Shown: positions 1-5,639 of the stretch, piece by piece
Position numbering within the stretch: the first letter of the stretch is position 1
Layout: the number at the start of each line of letters is the position of its first letter
From: PLA2 sp036273915
GTDB lineage: Bacteria; Planctomycetota; PLA2
Assembly: GCA_036273915.1 (NCBI GenBank)
Contig: DASUGR010000097.1
Coordinates: 1 to 7,404, forward strand
DNA: 7,404 bases
Reading direction: 5' to 3'
Program-made: the position numbers and the translations under genes
Notes under the pieces: model-generated
What the model was told of the DNA's origin: nothing
Database searches by the model: none
The model's input: only the letters and a program-made list of their open reading frames with translations

Positions 1-1200
1 GCGCGCCGTGTTCGGCACGTAGTCGAGGTCGCACTGCGGGTCGGGCGTCTCGAGGTTGATCGTCGGCGGCACGATGCCGTCGCGGATCGCGAGGACGCTC
101 ACGACCGCCTCGAGCGCGCCCGCGGCGCCGATCAGGTGGCCGATCATCGACTTGATCGAAGACATCGGCACCCTCCGCGCGCACGCCCCGAAGACCTTCT
201 TCACCGCGACGGTCTCGGCGAGGTCGTTGAGGACGGTCGAGGTGCCGTGCGCGGAGATGTAGTCGACGTCGCTCGGCGAGAGGCGCGCGTCCTTGAGCGC
301 CTCGCGCATGCACAACACGGCGCCCCTGCCCTCCGGCTCCGGCTGCGTCACGGCGAAGGCGTCGAACGAGCTGCCGTACCCGACGCACTCCGCGAAGATC
401 GTCGCGCCGCGCTTCCTCGCGTGCTCCTCGGACTCGAGCACGAGGACGCCGGCGCCCTCGCCGAGCACGAAGCCGTCGCGCCCGCGGTCGAACGGGCGGC
501 TGACGCGCGTCGGCTCGCGGTCCGAGGTGGAGAGCGCGCCGAGGAGCGAGTAGGCGACGACCGAGAGGGGATCGATGCGCGAGTCCGATCCCCCGGCGAG
601 CATCACGTCCGCGTCGCCGCGCTCGATGATGCGCATCGCCTCGCCGATCGCCTGCGTGGACGCGCTGCACGCGGTGACGATCGTGTTGTTCGGTCCCTGC
701 GCCTGGTGGAAGATCGACACGTGCGCCGCCACCATGTTCGGGAGGTGCTTCAGGAGCCACAGGGGGAACAGCACCTTCTGGCCCGAGGTGCCGAACCGCT
801 TCAGGTCGAAGCGACCCTTCTCGTCGAGGCTCGCGAGGATCGCCTGCCCCACCTCCTCGACGTCGGTCGGCACGAGTCCCGAGCCCATGACGACCCCGAA
901 GCGCGGGGGTTCCGGGGGCGCCTCGAGGAGCCCAGAGTGCTCCATCGCCATCCGGGACGCGGCGACGCCGAGCCGGATGTTTCGGCCCATCACCTTGAGA
1001 GCCTTGCGGTTCGGGACGAACTTCGCGGGGTCGAAATCCTTCACCTCGCCCGCGATCTGCACCTGGAACCCGGTCGGGTCGAAGCCCTCGATCCGCCCGA
1101 TGCCGGACTTCCCGTCGCAGGTGGCCTTCCAGAAGGACTCGGCGGTGCTGCCGTTGGGCGCAAGCGCGCCGAAGCCGGTGACGACGATTCGCCTTCTCAT
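1..1200 (-). CDS. Beta-ketoacyl-ACP synthase, FabF/KAS II type (3' end outside window)
   Basis: This is a decarboxylating Claisen condensing enzyme that extends an ACP-bound acyl chain with malonyl-ACP; it should act in the cytosol. The frame is open from the ATG at 1200 to the window edge, giving 400 residues without a stop. The start MRRRIVVTGFGALAPNG is the usual thiolase-fold beginning. All active-site residues are visible: nucleophile Cys178 in IVTACSAST, His318 in SAHGTST, Lys350 and His355 in SIKSMIGHLIGAAGA. The Cys-His and His-His spacings (140 and 37) match E. coli FabF (163, 303, 340). The last visible residues, LDYVPNTAR, are near the family C-terminus, so only about 20-30 residues are missing, including the gating Phe loop. 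The start overlaps the upstream stop (ATGA), implying translational coupling. Family assignment is firm. The substrate is unknown; context suggests a specialised pathway rather than housekeeping synthesis. Confidence 0.95.
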   Translation of the reverse strand, partial: MRRRIVVTGFGALAPNGSTAESFWKATCDGKSGIGRIEGFDPTGFQVQIAGEVKDFDPAKFVPNRKALKVMGRNIRLGVAASRMAMEHSGLLEAPPEPPRFGVVMGSGLVPTDVEEVGQAILASLDEKGRFDLKRFGTSGQKVLFPLWLLKHLPNMVAAHVSIFHQAQGPNNTIVTACSASTQAIGEAMRIIERGDADVMLAGGSDSRIDPLSVVAYSLLGALSTSDREPTRVSRPFDRGRDGFVLGEGAGVLVLESEEHARKRGATIFAECVGYGSSFDAFAVTQPEPEGRGAVLCMREALKDARLSPSDVDYISAHGTSTVLNDLAETVAVKKVFGACARRVPMSSIKSMIGHLIGAAGALEAVVSVLAIRDGIVPPTINLETPDPQCDLDYVPNTAR

Positions 1201-1652
1201 TGCCCGTCCCACGGGATGCCGAGCGACTGCCAGAGGAGACGGCGCTGCTCGCGCGCGGCGGGGCTCTCCTTCGGGGTCAGGGCCTCGGGCAGGTAGATGA
1301 TCATGAACTCCGCTTCCCCGACGACTCGGCCGTCGACGGTCGCGACGCCGCGGCACATCGTCCCCTCGGGGCGCGACAGGATCGCATGGACCTCGCAGAG
1401 GATCTGGTCGCCCGGCCTCGCGCTCGAGGGGAACCGCGCGCGCTCGACCTTCCCGAGCATCGTGCGGGTCCCCGGCGCGGCGACGAGACGCGCGACCGTG
1501 CCGCCCGTCTGCAGGATCGTCTCGAGGACGAGCGTCGCGGGGTACTCGTCGTCACGGCCGAGGAACCCCTCCCCCGTCGTCACGCACTTCACGGACTTCG
1601 CGCGGCGGCCCGCCTCCAGCTCCAGGAACCGGTCGACGAGCACGTACCGCAT
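1197..1652 (-). CDS. FabZ-like hot-dog protein lacking the catalytic His loop
   Basis: This 151-residue protein is related to 3-hydroxyacyl-ACP dehydratase FabZ. The framework is recognisable: RYVLVDRFLELEAG at the start, the central helix LVLETILQTGG, then PGDQILCEV and DGRVVGEAEF. The active-site segment is degenerate. Where FabZ has HFPGxPxxPG there is only GRDDEYPA (residues 32-39), four residues shorter than in the neighbouring dehydratase, so the catalytic His is gone while the helix Glu (Glu44) remains. A C-terminal tail of about 30 residues (from roughly 120, ending SLGIPWDGQ) is absent in E. coli FabZ. It lies 9 nt after the ACP gene and overlaps the ketosynthase start by ATGA. Inference: a non-catalytic partner of the intact dehydratase, a chain-binding or scaffold subunit, or an enzyme with altered chemistry. 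The reading frame is intact, so decay into a pseudogene is not indicated. The upstream ribosome site is weak. Confidence 0.85.
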   Translation of the reverse strand: MRYVLVDRFLELEAGRRAKSVKCVTTGEGFLGRDDEYPATLVLETILQTGGTVARLVAAPGTRTMLGKVERARFPSSARPGDQILCEVHAILSRPEGTMCRGVATVDGRVVGEAEFMIIYLPEALTPKESPAAREQRRLLWQSLGIPWDGQ

Positions 1653-1661
1653 GCCCGGCCG

Positions 1662-2048
1662 TCAGGAGGCGGCGAGCTTCGTCTTCACGTAGTTGACGAG
1701 CAGGCCGACGGTGAACAGATCGGGCACGCGCGTGACCCGCGGGTCCTTCTTGAACTCCCCGAGATCGGCGTACGGGAGCTTCTCCTCGAGGAACCTGAGG
1801 CCCTTCTCGGTGACGACGCCGTTCCGCACGAGCTCCTCGTCCTGGAAGATCTTCTGCGGGAACAGCTCGTCCTTGTCGATCGAGATCCCGAAGGCCTTCT
1901 CGAGCTGGAACGTGATGTCCAGGTAGTCGATCGACTCCGCCTCGAGGTCGCTCTGCAGCCGCTTCTCGACCTGCACCTCGTCCTCGTCGCGGCCGAGTGC
2001 CGTCGCCACGCACTTGCAGACCTTCGAGACGATCTCCTTCTCGTCCAT
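1662..2048 (-). CDS. Long-form acyl carrier protein
   Basis: This carrier protein is expected to hold the growing acyl chain on a 4'-phosphopantetheine arm and shuttle it between the adjacent ketosynthase and dehydratase. Helix I and loop (about 1-37) lead into LEAESIDYLD, with the predicted attachment site Ser39 (codon at 1934-1932). The motif reads E-S-I-D instead of the common D-S-L-D/E. Helix II follows (ITFQLEKAFGISID). At 128 residues it is about 50 longer than a typical ACP of 75-80. The extra 40-45 residues (about 58-103, containing FPQKIF and EKLPYADLGEFKKD) lie between helix II and the final helix, DLFTVGLLVNYVKTKL. From memory, similar long ACPs accompany FabF/FabZ genes in Planctomycetota; I could not check this. 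Start ATG at 2048 has a good GGGAG site 6 nt upstream. The gene lies 21 nt after the intact dehydratase. Confidence 0.93.
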   Translation of the reverse strand: MDEKEIVSKVCKCVATALGRDEDEVQVEKRLQSDLEAESIDYLDITFQLEKAFGISIDKDELFPQKIFQDEELVRNGVVTEKGLRFLEEKLPYADLGEFKKDPRVTRVPDLFTVGLLVNYVKTKLAAS

Positions 2049-2054
2049 GAGGTG

Positions 2055-2059
2055 CTCCC
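2055..2059 (-). promoter_or_regulatory. Ribosome binding site of the ACP gene
   Basis: On the minus strand GGGAG lies 6 nt before the ATG at 2048. It is the clearest Shine-Dalgarno in the leftward operon and fixes the ACP start. Strong initiation here fits the usual need for more carrier protein than enzyme. Confidence 0.7.
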
Positions 2060-2069
2060 GCGAGAGACG

Positions 2070-2486
2070 TTACGCGGGCGTCCCGCCCGCGTCAACTTCG
2101 CCGGACGTGCGGGGCCGAACCGCGAAACGGAGCCTGCCGACGCCCTCATCGCCCGTGTAGGCGCGGCCCCGGAACCAGATCGCGCCGCCTTCCCCGTCCT
2201 TGTCCCGCTCGACCTCGAGACGGACCACCTCCCCCGGCACGACGAAGCGGTTGAACCTCATCTGGGCGACCTCGACGAGCGCCCAGAGGTCGTGGCCGCC
2301 CGGCGCCGCCGCGAGGCACTGCCGCGCCGCCTGGACGAACCCCTCGAGGATCATCGCGCCCGGAAGCACGGGCATGCCCGGGAAGTGGTCCCGGAAGTAC
2401 TCCTCGTTGAACGCGAGGGCCTTGAGCGCGACGATCCGCTCGCCCGCCTCGCACTCGAGGACGCGGTCGATGAACGCGAACGCCAT
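2070..2486 (-). CDS. 3-hydroxyacyl-ACP dehydratase, FabZ type, catalytically intact
   Basis: This enzyme dehydrates 3-hydroxyacyl-ACP to trans-2-enoyl-ACP in chain elongation. The 138-residue hot-dog protein has the complete FabZ signature DHFPGMPVLPGAMILEGFVQ: catalytic His34 (codon 2387-2385) and Glu48 (codon 2345-2343), 14 residues apart as in E. coli FabZ (54/68). The start MAFAFIDRVLECEAGE and the strand RFNRFVVPGEVVRLEVE are also typical. The tail after about residue 123 (RPRTSGEVDAGGTPA) is low in structure. It begins 90 nt after the SUMF1-like gene and ends 21 nt before the ACP. No strong ribosome site is seen before ATG 2486; the start was chosen because the FabZ N-terminus begins there. 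Chain-length preference cannot be read from sequence. An isomerising FabA-like activity is not excluded, but the motif is FabZ-like. Confidence 0.93.
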   Translation of the reverse strand: MAFAFIDRVLECEAGERIVALKALAFNEEYFRDHFPGMPVLPGAMILEGFVQAARQCLAAAPGGHDLWALVEVAQMRFNRFVVPGEVVRLEVERDKDGEGGAIWFRGRAYTGDEGVGRLRFAVRPRTSGEVDAGGTPA

Positions 2487-2515
2487 GTCTGTTGCGCCTG
2501 ATCCTTCGCGATGCC

Positions 2516-2531
2516 CCGGGCTACGGCCCGG
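2516..2531. repeat. Hairpin in the gap between the SUMF1-like and dehydratase genes
   Basis: CCGGGC-TACG-GCCCGG forms a perfect 6-bp stem with a 4-nt loop inside the 90-nt intergenic gap (2487-2576). No T-tract follows on the minus strand, so it does not look like an intrinsic terminator. It could be a processing or attenuation site separating expression of the SUMF1-like gene from the fatty-acid genes, or chance in GC-rich DNA. Nothing else was seen in this gap. Confidence 0.4.
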
Positions 2532-2576
2532 AAGCCCATCGAGGCGCCGCGGCGGGCCGCCTCCCGGGGCGTCCGG

Positions 2577-3797
2577 CTAGTGGACGTTCTTGACGCAGCG
2601 GAACCCGATCGCCTCGCACTTGTCCTTCGGATGCGCCTCAAGGCGGTAGTACACGTGGAGGTATTCCACCGGGTCGTTGTAGCAGCCGCCCCGCACCACC
2701 TGGAACTCGCTGTCCTTCTTGTAGCGGCTCGACGTCCACTCCCAGACGTTGCCGCACATGTCCTGCGCCCCGAAGGGCGAGACGTTGCGCGGCCAGCTGC
2801 CGACGGACCTGGGGGAGCCGGTCTCGGGATCCTGGCCGAACGCGGCGTCGGAGGTCCCGGGCGGGTCGTTGCCCCACGGATAGACGCGCCCGTCCGTGCC
2901 CCGCGCCGCCTTCTCCCACTGCTGTTCGGTCGGCAGCTCCTTGCCCGCCCACCGCGCGAACTGCGCCGCGTCCGCGTAGGAGACGCCCGTGACGGGCTGC
3001 TCCGGCTCGTTGAGCCTCGGATCGGCCGCGTACCGCGGCGGCCGGTAGCCGGTCTCGCGCACGAACCGCTCGTACTCCGTGTTCGTGACCGGGCTCCGGT
3101 CGATGTAGAACATGTCGAGGAAGACTTCCTTCCCGTCGGGCCCGTAGAGGAAGCTGCCCGCCGGCACGAGCACCATGCCCGCGACGACCGGGAGGTCGGC
3201 GATGATCGCTTCCCTCGCCTCGCGCCGGGCGTCCTTGTCCTGCGTGGCCGCAGGTGCCTCCGCCGCCTCGCCCTCGGCGACCGCGACCGCGGCAACCGGA
3301 GCGGGGGCGGGTTCGACGGCGGCGACCGGGGCGGGAGCCTGCGGCGGCGCTGCCGGCGGAGCGGCGGGCGCCGGCGGCTCCTCGGCCTCGGGCGCCTCCG
3401 GCGGCGCCGGGGGAGCCTGATCCTCCTGGTAGCGGCGGATGTCGTCGAGGCGGTCCTCGACCGCGGGCCAGTCGGTCTCCTGGGAGACGCGCCGGTAGAA
3501 CTCGAGGATCTTCCTCGCCCGCTCGAAGAGCTCGGCCTGCTGCTCGGGATGCTCGAACGCCCGCTCGAACAGCAGGATCCCGAGGTACAGCTGGTCCGGA
3601 CTGTTCCGGTTACCGATCTCCGAGTAGTACGCGTCCAGCACGCGGATGGCGGTCTCCTCGTCGATGGAATGGTCGTAGTGGTCCGACCCATCGATGTGCC
3701 GGGCCCAAACGTATTCCTGGATCCGCTTGATTTCGTCCTTCACGCGGCTCTGAGGGGGGAGCGTTGCCGCTCCGCTTGTCATCTCCCGTTGGTCCAT
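2577..3797 (-). CDS. SUMF1/FGE-sulfatase-domain protein without the catalytic Cys pair
   Basis: This 406-residue cytosolic-looking protein has no signal peptide or membrane segment. Residues 18-125 are charged and helical, with PDQLYLGILLFERAFEHPEQQ resembling a TPR-like pair. Residues 128-185 are an Ala/Pro/Glu linker. Residues 205-406 form a formylglycine-generating-enzyme fold: MVLVPAGSFLYG, SPVTNTEYERFV, VTGVSYADAAQFARWAGKE, LPTEQQWEKAARG, YPWGN, DMCGNVWEWTSS, VVRGGCYN and IGFRC. In aerobic FGE two Cys lie just after the GGSY motif; here the equivalent positions are Asp375 and Leu380, so sulfatase activation is unlikely. Related non-FGE members bind substrates or act in cofactor-linked hydroxylation or oxidation; its role is unknown. 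It is first in the leftward operon, 90 nt before the dehydratase, so a part in modifying or binding the ACP-linked product is conceivable but unproven. Met6 is an alternative start; neither has a clear ribosome site. Confidence 0.9.
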   Translation of the reverse strand: MDQREMTSGAATLPPQSRVKDEIKRIQEYVWARHIDGSDHYDHSIDEETAIRVLDAYYSEIGNRNSPDQLYLGILLFERAFEHPEQQAELFERARKILEFYRRVSQETDWPAVEDRLDDIRRYQEDQAPPAPPEAPEAEEPPAPAAPPAAPPQAPAPVAAVEPAPAPVAAVAVAEGEAAEAPAATQDKDARREAREAIIADLPVVAGMVLVPAGSFLYGPDGKEVFLDMFYIDRSPVTNTEYERFVRETGYRPPRYAADPRLNEPEQPVTGVSYADAAQFARWAGKELPTEQQWEKAARGTDGRVYPWGNDPPGTSDAAFGQDPETGSPRSVGSWPRNVSPFGAQDMCGNVWEWTSSRYKKDSEFQVVRGGCYNDPVEYLHVYYRLEAHPKDKCEAIGFRCVKNVH

Positions 3798-3838
3798 ATG
3801 CGAATGACGCGGAAAACACCCCGCGCCGGAAACCCCCT

Positions 3839-3844
3839 ATTATA
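3839..3844 (-). promoter_or_regulatory. Candidate -10 element for the leftward operon
   Basis: The minus strand reads TATAAT, a perfect sigma70-type -10 box in otherwise GC-rich DNA, 42 nt upstream of the SUMF1-like start at 3797. No convincing -35 hexamer stands at 16-18 bp; the T5 tract (3856-3860 complement) may help. Read on the plus strand the same AT island gives TATTAT, so a bidirectional role is possible, though a better plus-strand promoter exists at 3943-3971. Confidence 0.4.
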
Positions 3845-3942
3845 AGCCGGATGCCAAAAACAGGCCAGCGCCGCTCCCTCAAACCCGGCGCAATCCCCCC
3901 GCCGCCCCCGGACTCCCCAGCCTTCCGGCGCCCCGCCGCCCT

Positions 3943-3971
3943 TTGCGAACCCTGCAAGCCGGGCCTAGAAT
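3943..3971 (+). promoter_or_regulatory. Candidate sigma70-type promoter of the acyl-CoA dehydrogenase operon
   Basis: TTGCGA (3943-3948) and TAGAAT (3966-3971) are separated by exactly 17 bp, matching 4/6 and 5/6 consensus bases. Transcription would begin near 3978, leaving a leader of about 27 nt before the TTG start at 4005. The rest of the 207-nt divergent region (3798-4004) shows no gene; apart from this promoter, the opposite -10 and an AGGGG site it is C-rich DNA without clear structure. Confidence 0.5.
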
Positions 3972-4004
3972 CCGTGGTTTCCCCGTGAAGAAAGTAGGGG
4001 CACC

Positions 4005-5204
4005 TTGGACCAGCTTCTCTCCAAACAGAATCTGGAGTGGCGGGAGCGCGCCCGCGCGGTCGCGCGCGAGGCCGTGCTCCCGCGCGCGTGGAAGTACGAC
4101 CGACTCCAGGAGTACCCCTGGGAGATCAAGGAAGCCTTGGCCTCCGCCGGCCTCATGAAGGTGTGGATCCCGGAGGAATACGGGGGGGCCGGGGGGGGTG
4201 TCCTCGACCTCTGCGTCGTCGTCGAGGAGCTCTCGCGCTGCTGCGGGGGCACGGGCGTCCTCTTCGCGGTCAACGCGCTCGGGTCGTTCCCGATCCTCCT
4301 CGCCGGGACCGAGGAGCAGAAGCGCAAGTACCTGCCCGGGATCGCGCGCGGCGAGAAGCTGATCGCGTTCGGCCTCTCCGAGAAGGGCGCGGGATCGGAC
4401 GCGGGCGGGCTCTCCTGCCGCGCCGAACCCGACGGCGACCACTACGTCCTCAACGGGTCGAAGAAGTGGAACACGAACGGCCCCGCGGCCGATCTCAACA
4501 CTGTCTTCGCCGTCACCGACCCGACGAGCAAGAGTCGCCGCGTCTCCGCGTTCCTGCTCGAGAAGGAAACGCCCGGCTACCGCGTCGGCTACGTCGAGGA
4601 CAAGATGGGCATCCGCTGCGTGCCCGTCGGCGAGCTCGACCTCGAGAACTGCCGCGTCCACCAGTCCCAGCTCCTCGGCGGCAAGCCCGGGCTCGGATTC
4701 AAGCACGCGATGATGACGCTCGACCGCGCACGGCCCGGCGTCGCCGCCCAGGCCGTCGGTCTCGCGCAGGGCGCGCTCGATTTCGCGATGGTCTACGCGC
4801 AGCAGCGCCAGCAGTTCGGGCAGCCCATCTCCGCGTTCCAAATGGTGCAGCAGATGCTCGCCGACATGGCCACGCGGGTCGAGGCCGCGCGCGCGCTGGT
4901 CTACGCGGCCGCCAAGGCGGTCGACACGGGCGCCGAGTCGCTCACGAAGTACTCCGCGATGTGCAAGTTCTTCGCGACCGACGTCGCCATGGAGGTAACG
5001 ACCGCCGCGGTCCAGATTTTCGGCGGCTACGGCTACATGCGCGACTATCCTGTCGAGAAATACATGCGCGACGCGAAAATCACGCAGATCTACGAGGGCA
5101 CGAACCAGATCCAGCGCCTCGTGGTCGCCCGCAACCTTATCAAGGAGGCGGCCCATCTCGGCCACCTCGAGCGCTACATCCCCGTCCCGGAGGACCTCCG
5201 ATGA
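4005..5204 (+). CDS. Acyl-CoA dehydrogenase
   Basis: This FAD enzyme should oxidise an acyl-CoA to the trans-2-enoyl-CoA and pass electrons to electron-transfer flavoprotein. The 399 residues cover the normal family length: helical N-terminal domain (about 1-118), the beta domain with FGLSEKGAGSDAGG (122-135) and WNTNG, and the C-terminal four-helix domain with RQQFGQPISAFQ, QIFGGYGYMRDYPVEKYMRDAK and QIYEGTNQIQR. Glu364 in IYEGT is the usual catalytic base of short- and medium-chain enzymes. The start is TTG with AGGGG (3996-4000) 4 nt upstream; no other in-frame start lies between it and the upstream region. It is first in an operon and its stop overlaps the lipoprotein start (ATGA). G7 and G8 runs fall at 4182-4198 within YGGAGGGV. 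Substrate chain length is not readable; a short/branched-chain enzyme is plausible. Action on the product of the divergent fatty-acid cluster is only a guess. Confidence 0.95.
   Translation: MDQLLSKQNLEWRERARAVAREAVLPRAWKYDRLQEYPWEIKEALASAGLMKVWIPEEYGGAGGGVLDLCVVVEELSRCCGGTGVLFAVNALGSFPILLAGTEEQKRKYLPGIARGEKLIAFGLSEKGAGSDAGGLSCRAEPDGDHYVLNGSKKWNTNGPAADLNTVFAVTDPTSKSRRVSAFLLEKETPGYRVGYVEDKMGIRCVPVGELDLENCRVHQSQLLGGKPGLGFKHAMMTLDRARPGVAAQAVGLAQGALDFAMVYAQQRQQFGQPISAFQMVQQMLADMATRVEAARALVYAAAKAVDTGAESLTKYSAMCKFFATDVAMEVTTAAVQIFGGYGYMRDYPVEKYMRDAKITQIYEGTNQIQRLVVARNLIKEAAHLGHLERYIPVPEDLR
5188..5200 (+). promoter_or_regulatory. Ribosome binding site within a palindrome, before the lipoprotein start
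   Basis: GGAGGA (5189-5194) lies 6 nt before ATG 5201 and is the strongest Shine-Dalgarno in the window. It is embedded in the palindrome CGGAGG-A-CCTCCG, which as RNA could fold into a 5-bp stem with a 3-nt loop masking the site. Ribosomes finishing the dehydrogenase would open it, which would suit coupled translation. The bases also encode dehydrogenase residues PEDLR, so the palindrome may be incidental. Confidence 0.55.
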
Positions 5205-5629
5205 ACCTCGCGCGCGTCGCCATGGCCGCGCTGCTCCCGCTCGCGGCCGCCTGCAAGTCAACGCCTCCGCCGCCGACCCCGCTCTCGACGACGATCTTCG
5301 AGGACGTCATCGCGCCCCGCGGCGCGACCTACCTGCAGGCGGGCGGCAAGTCGTTCTCCTACCGCCGCCCGACCTTCCGGTGCGGGCGGTTCGCGTTCGA
5401 CTGGACCGGCGCCGAGACCGACGCCGTCCGCTTCTACAAGGACCGCATGGTGGCGCCGCCGTACAGCTGGACGTTCGCCGGGGACGAGGGCGCGCAGTCG
5501 GGCTCCACGCGCCTGTTCTTCGTGAAGGGCGACGACCGCTGCAGCGTCGACATCGATCGTGTTCCGAAGCCCGGCATCGACATGGAGAACAACCTCTCCA
5601 TCGTTGTCAGAATCAACTATCGCAAGTAG
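5201..5629 (+). CDS. Small predicted lipoprotein of unknown function
   Basis: This 142-residue protein is not recognised. It begins MNLARVAMAALLPLAAAC: one Arg, a hydrophobic stretch and a lipobox-like LAAAC with Cys18, so export and lipid anchoring are likely although Ala at -3 is less usual. A Pro-rich spacer (STPPPPTPLS) follows. The mature part has an alternating pattern: FSYRRPTFRCGRFAFDW, then TDAVRFYKDRMVAPPYSW, then STRLFFVKGDDRCSVDIDRV. A helix with FYKDRM and a following Trp, then strands with a charged turn, suggests a small alpha/beta domain like those in many bacterial envelope proteins of unknown role. Two further Cys (in FRCG and DRCS) could pair. Start ATG 5201 overlaps the dehydrogenase stop and has a strong ribosome site; the cyclophilin-like gene begins 10 nt after its stop. 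Confidence 0.85.
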   Translation: MNLARVAMAALLPLAAACKSTPPPPTPLSTTIFEDVIAPRGATYLQAGGKSFSYRRPTFRCGRFAFDWTGAETDAVRFYKDRMVAPPYSWTFAGDEGAQSGSTRLFFVKGDDRCSVDIDRVPKPGIDMENNLSIVVRINYRK

Positions 5630-5639
5630 GCCATCGCAC

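Noticed and set aside
136..1296. Long plus-strand open frame opposite the ketosynthase (386 codons)
   Set aside because: Its translation is rich in Arg, Ala, Glu and Leu with no family motifs, as expected from the antisense of a GC-rich gene; the minus strand here encodes a clear ketosynthase with all catalytic residues.
1200..2501. Plus-strand open frame opposite the two hot-dog genes and ACP (433 codons)
   Set aside because: Antisense shadow: three recognisable proteins with coherent starts, stops and spacing occupy the minus strand.
3175..3420. Ala/Gly-rich plus-strand frame, possibly a repeat protein
   Set aside because: It is the reverse complement of the Ala/Pro linker of the SUMF1-like protein; the bias comes from repeated GCC/GGC triplets.
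2351..3691. Open frames overlapping the SUMF1-like gene on both strands
   Set aside because: They are Arg/Ser or Arg/Gly/Ala-rich with no motifs; the SUMF1 domain is unmistakable in the frame 3797-2577.
3879..5261. Minus-strand open frame of 460 codons opposite the acyl-CoA dehydrogenase
   Set aside because: Low-complexity antisense translation without domain features, while the plus strand matches the acyl-CoA dehydrogenase family end to end.
5559..5639. N-terminal extension of the cyclophilin-like protein from ATG 5559
   Set aside because: The extra 27 residues would overlap the lipoprotein coding sequence out of frame, look random, and are not needed; ATG 5640 lies just 10 nt after the lipoprotein stop, in keeping with operon spacing.
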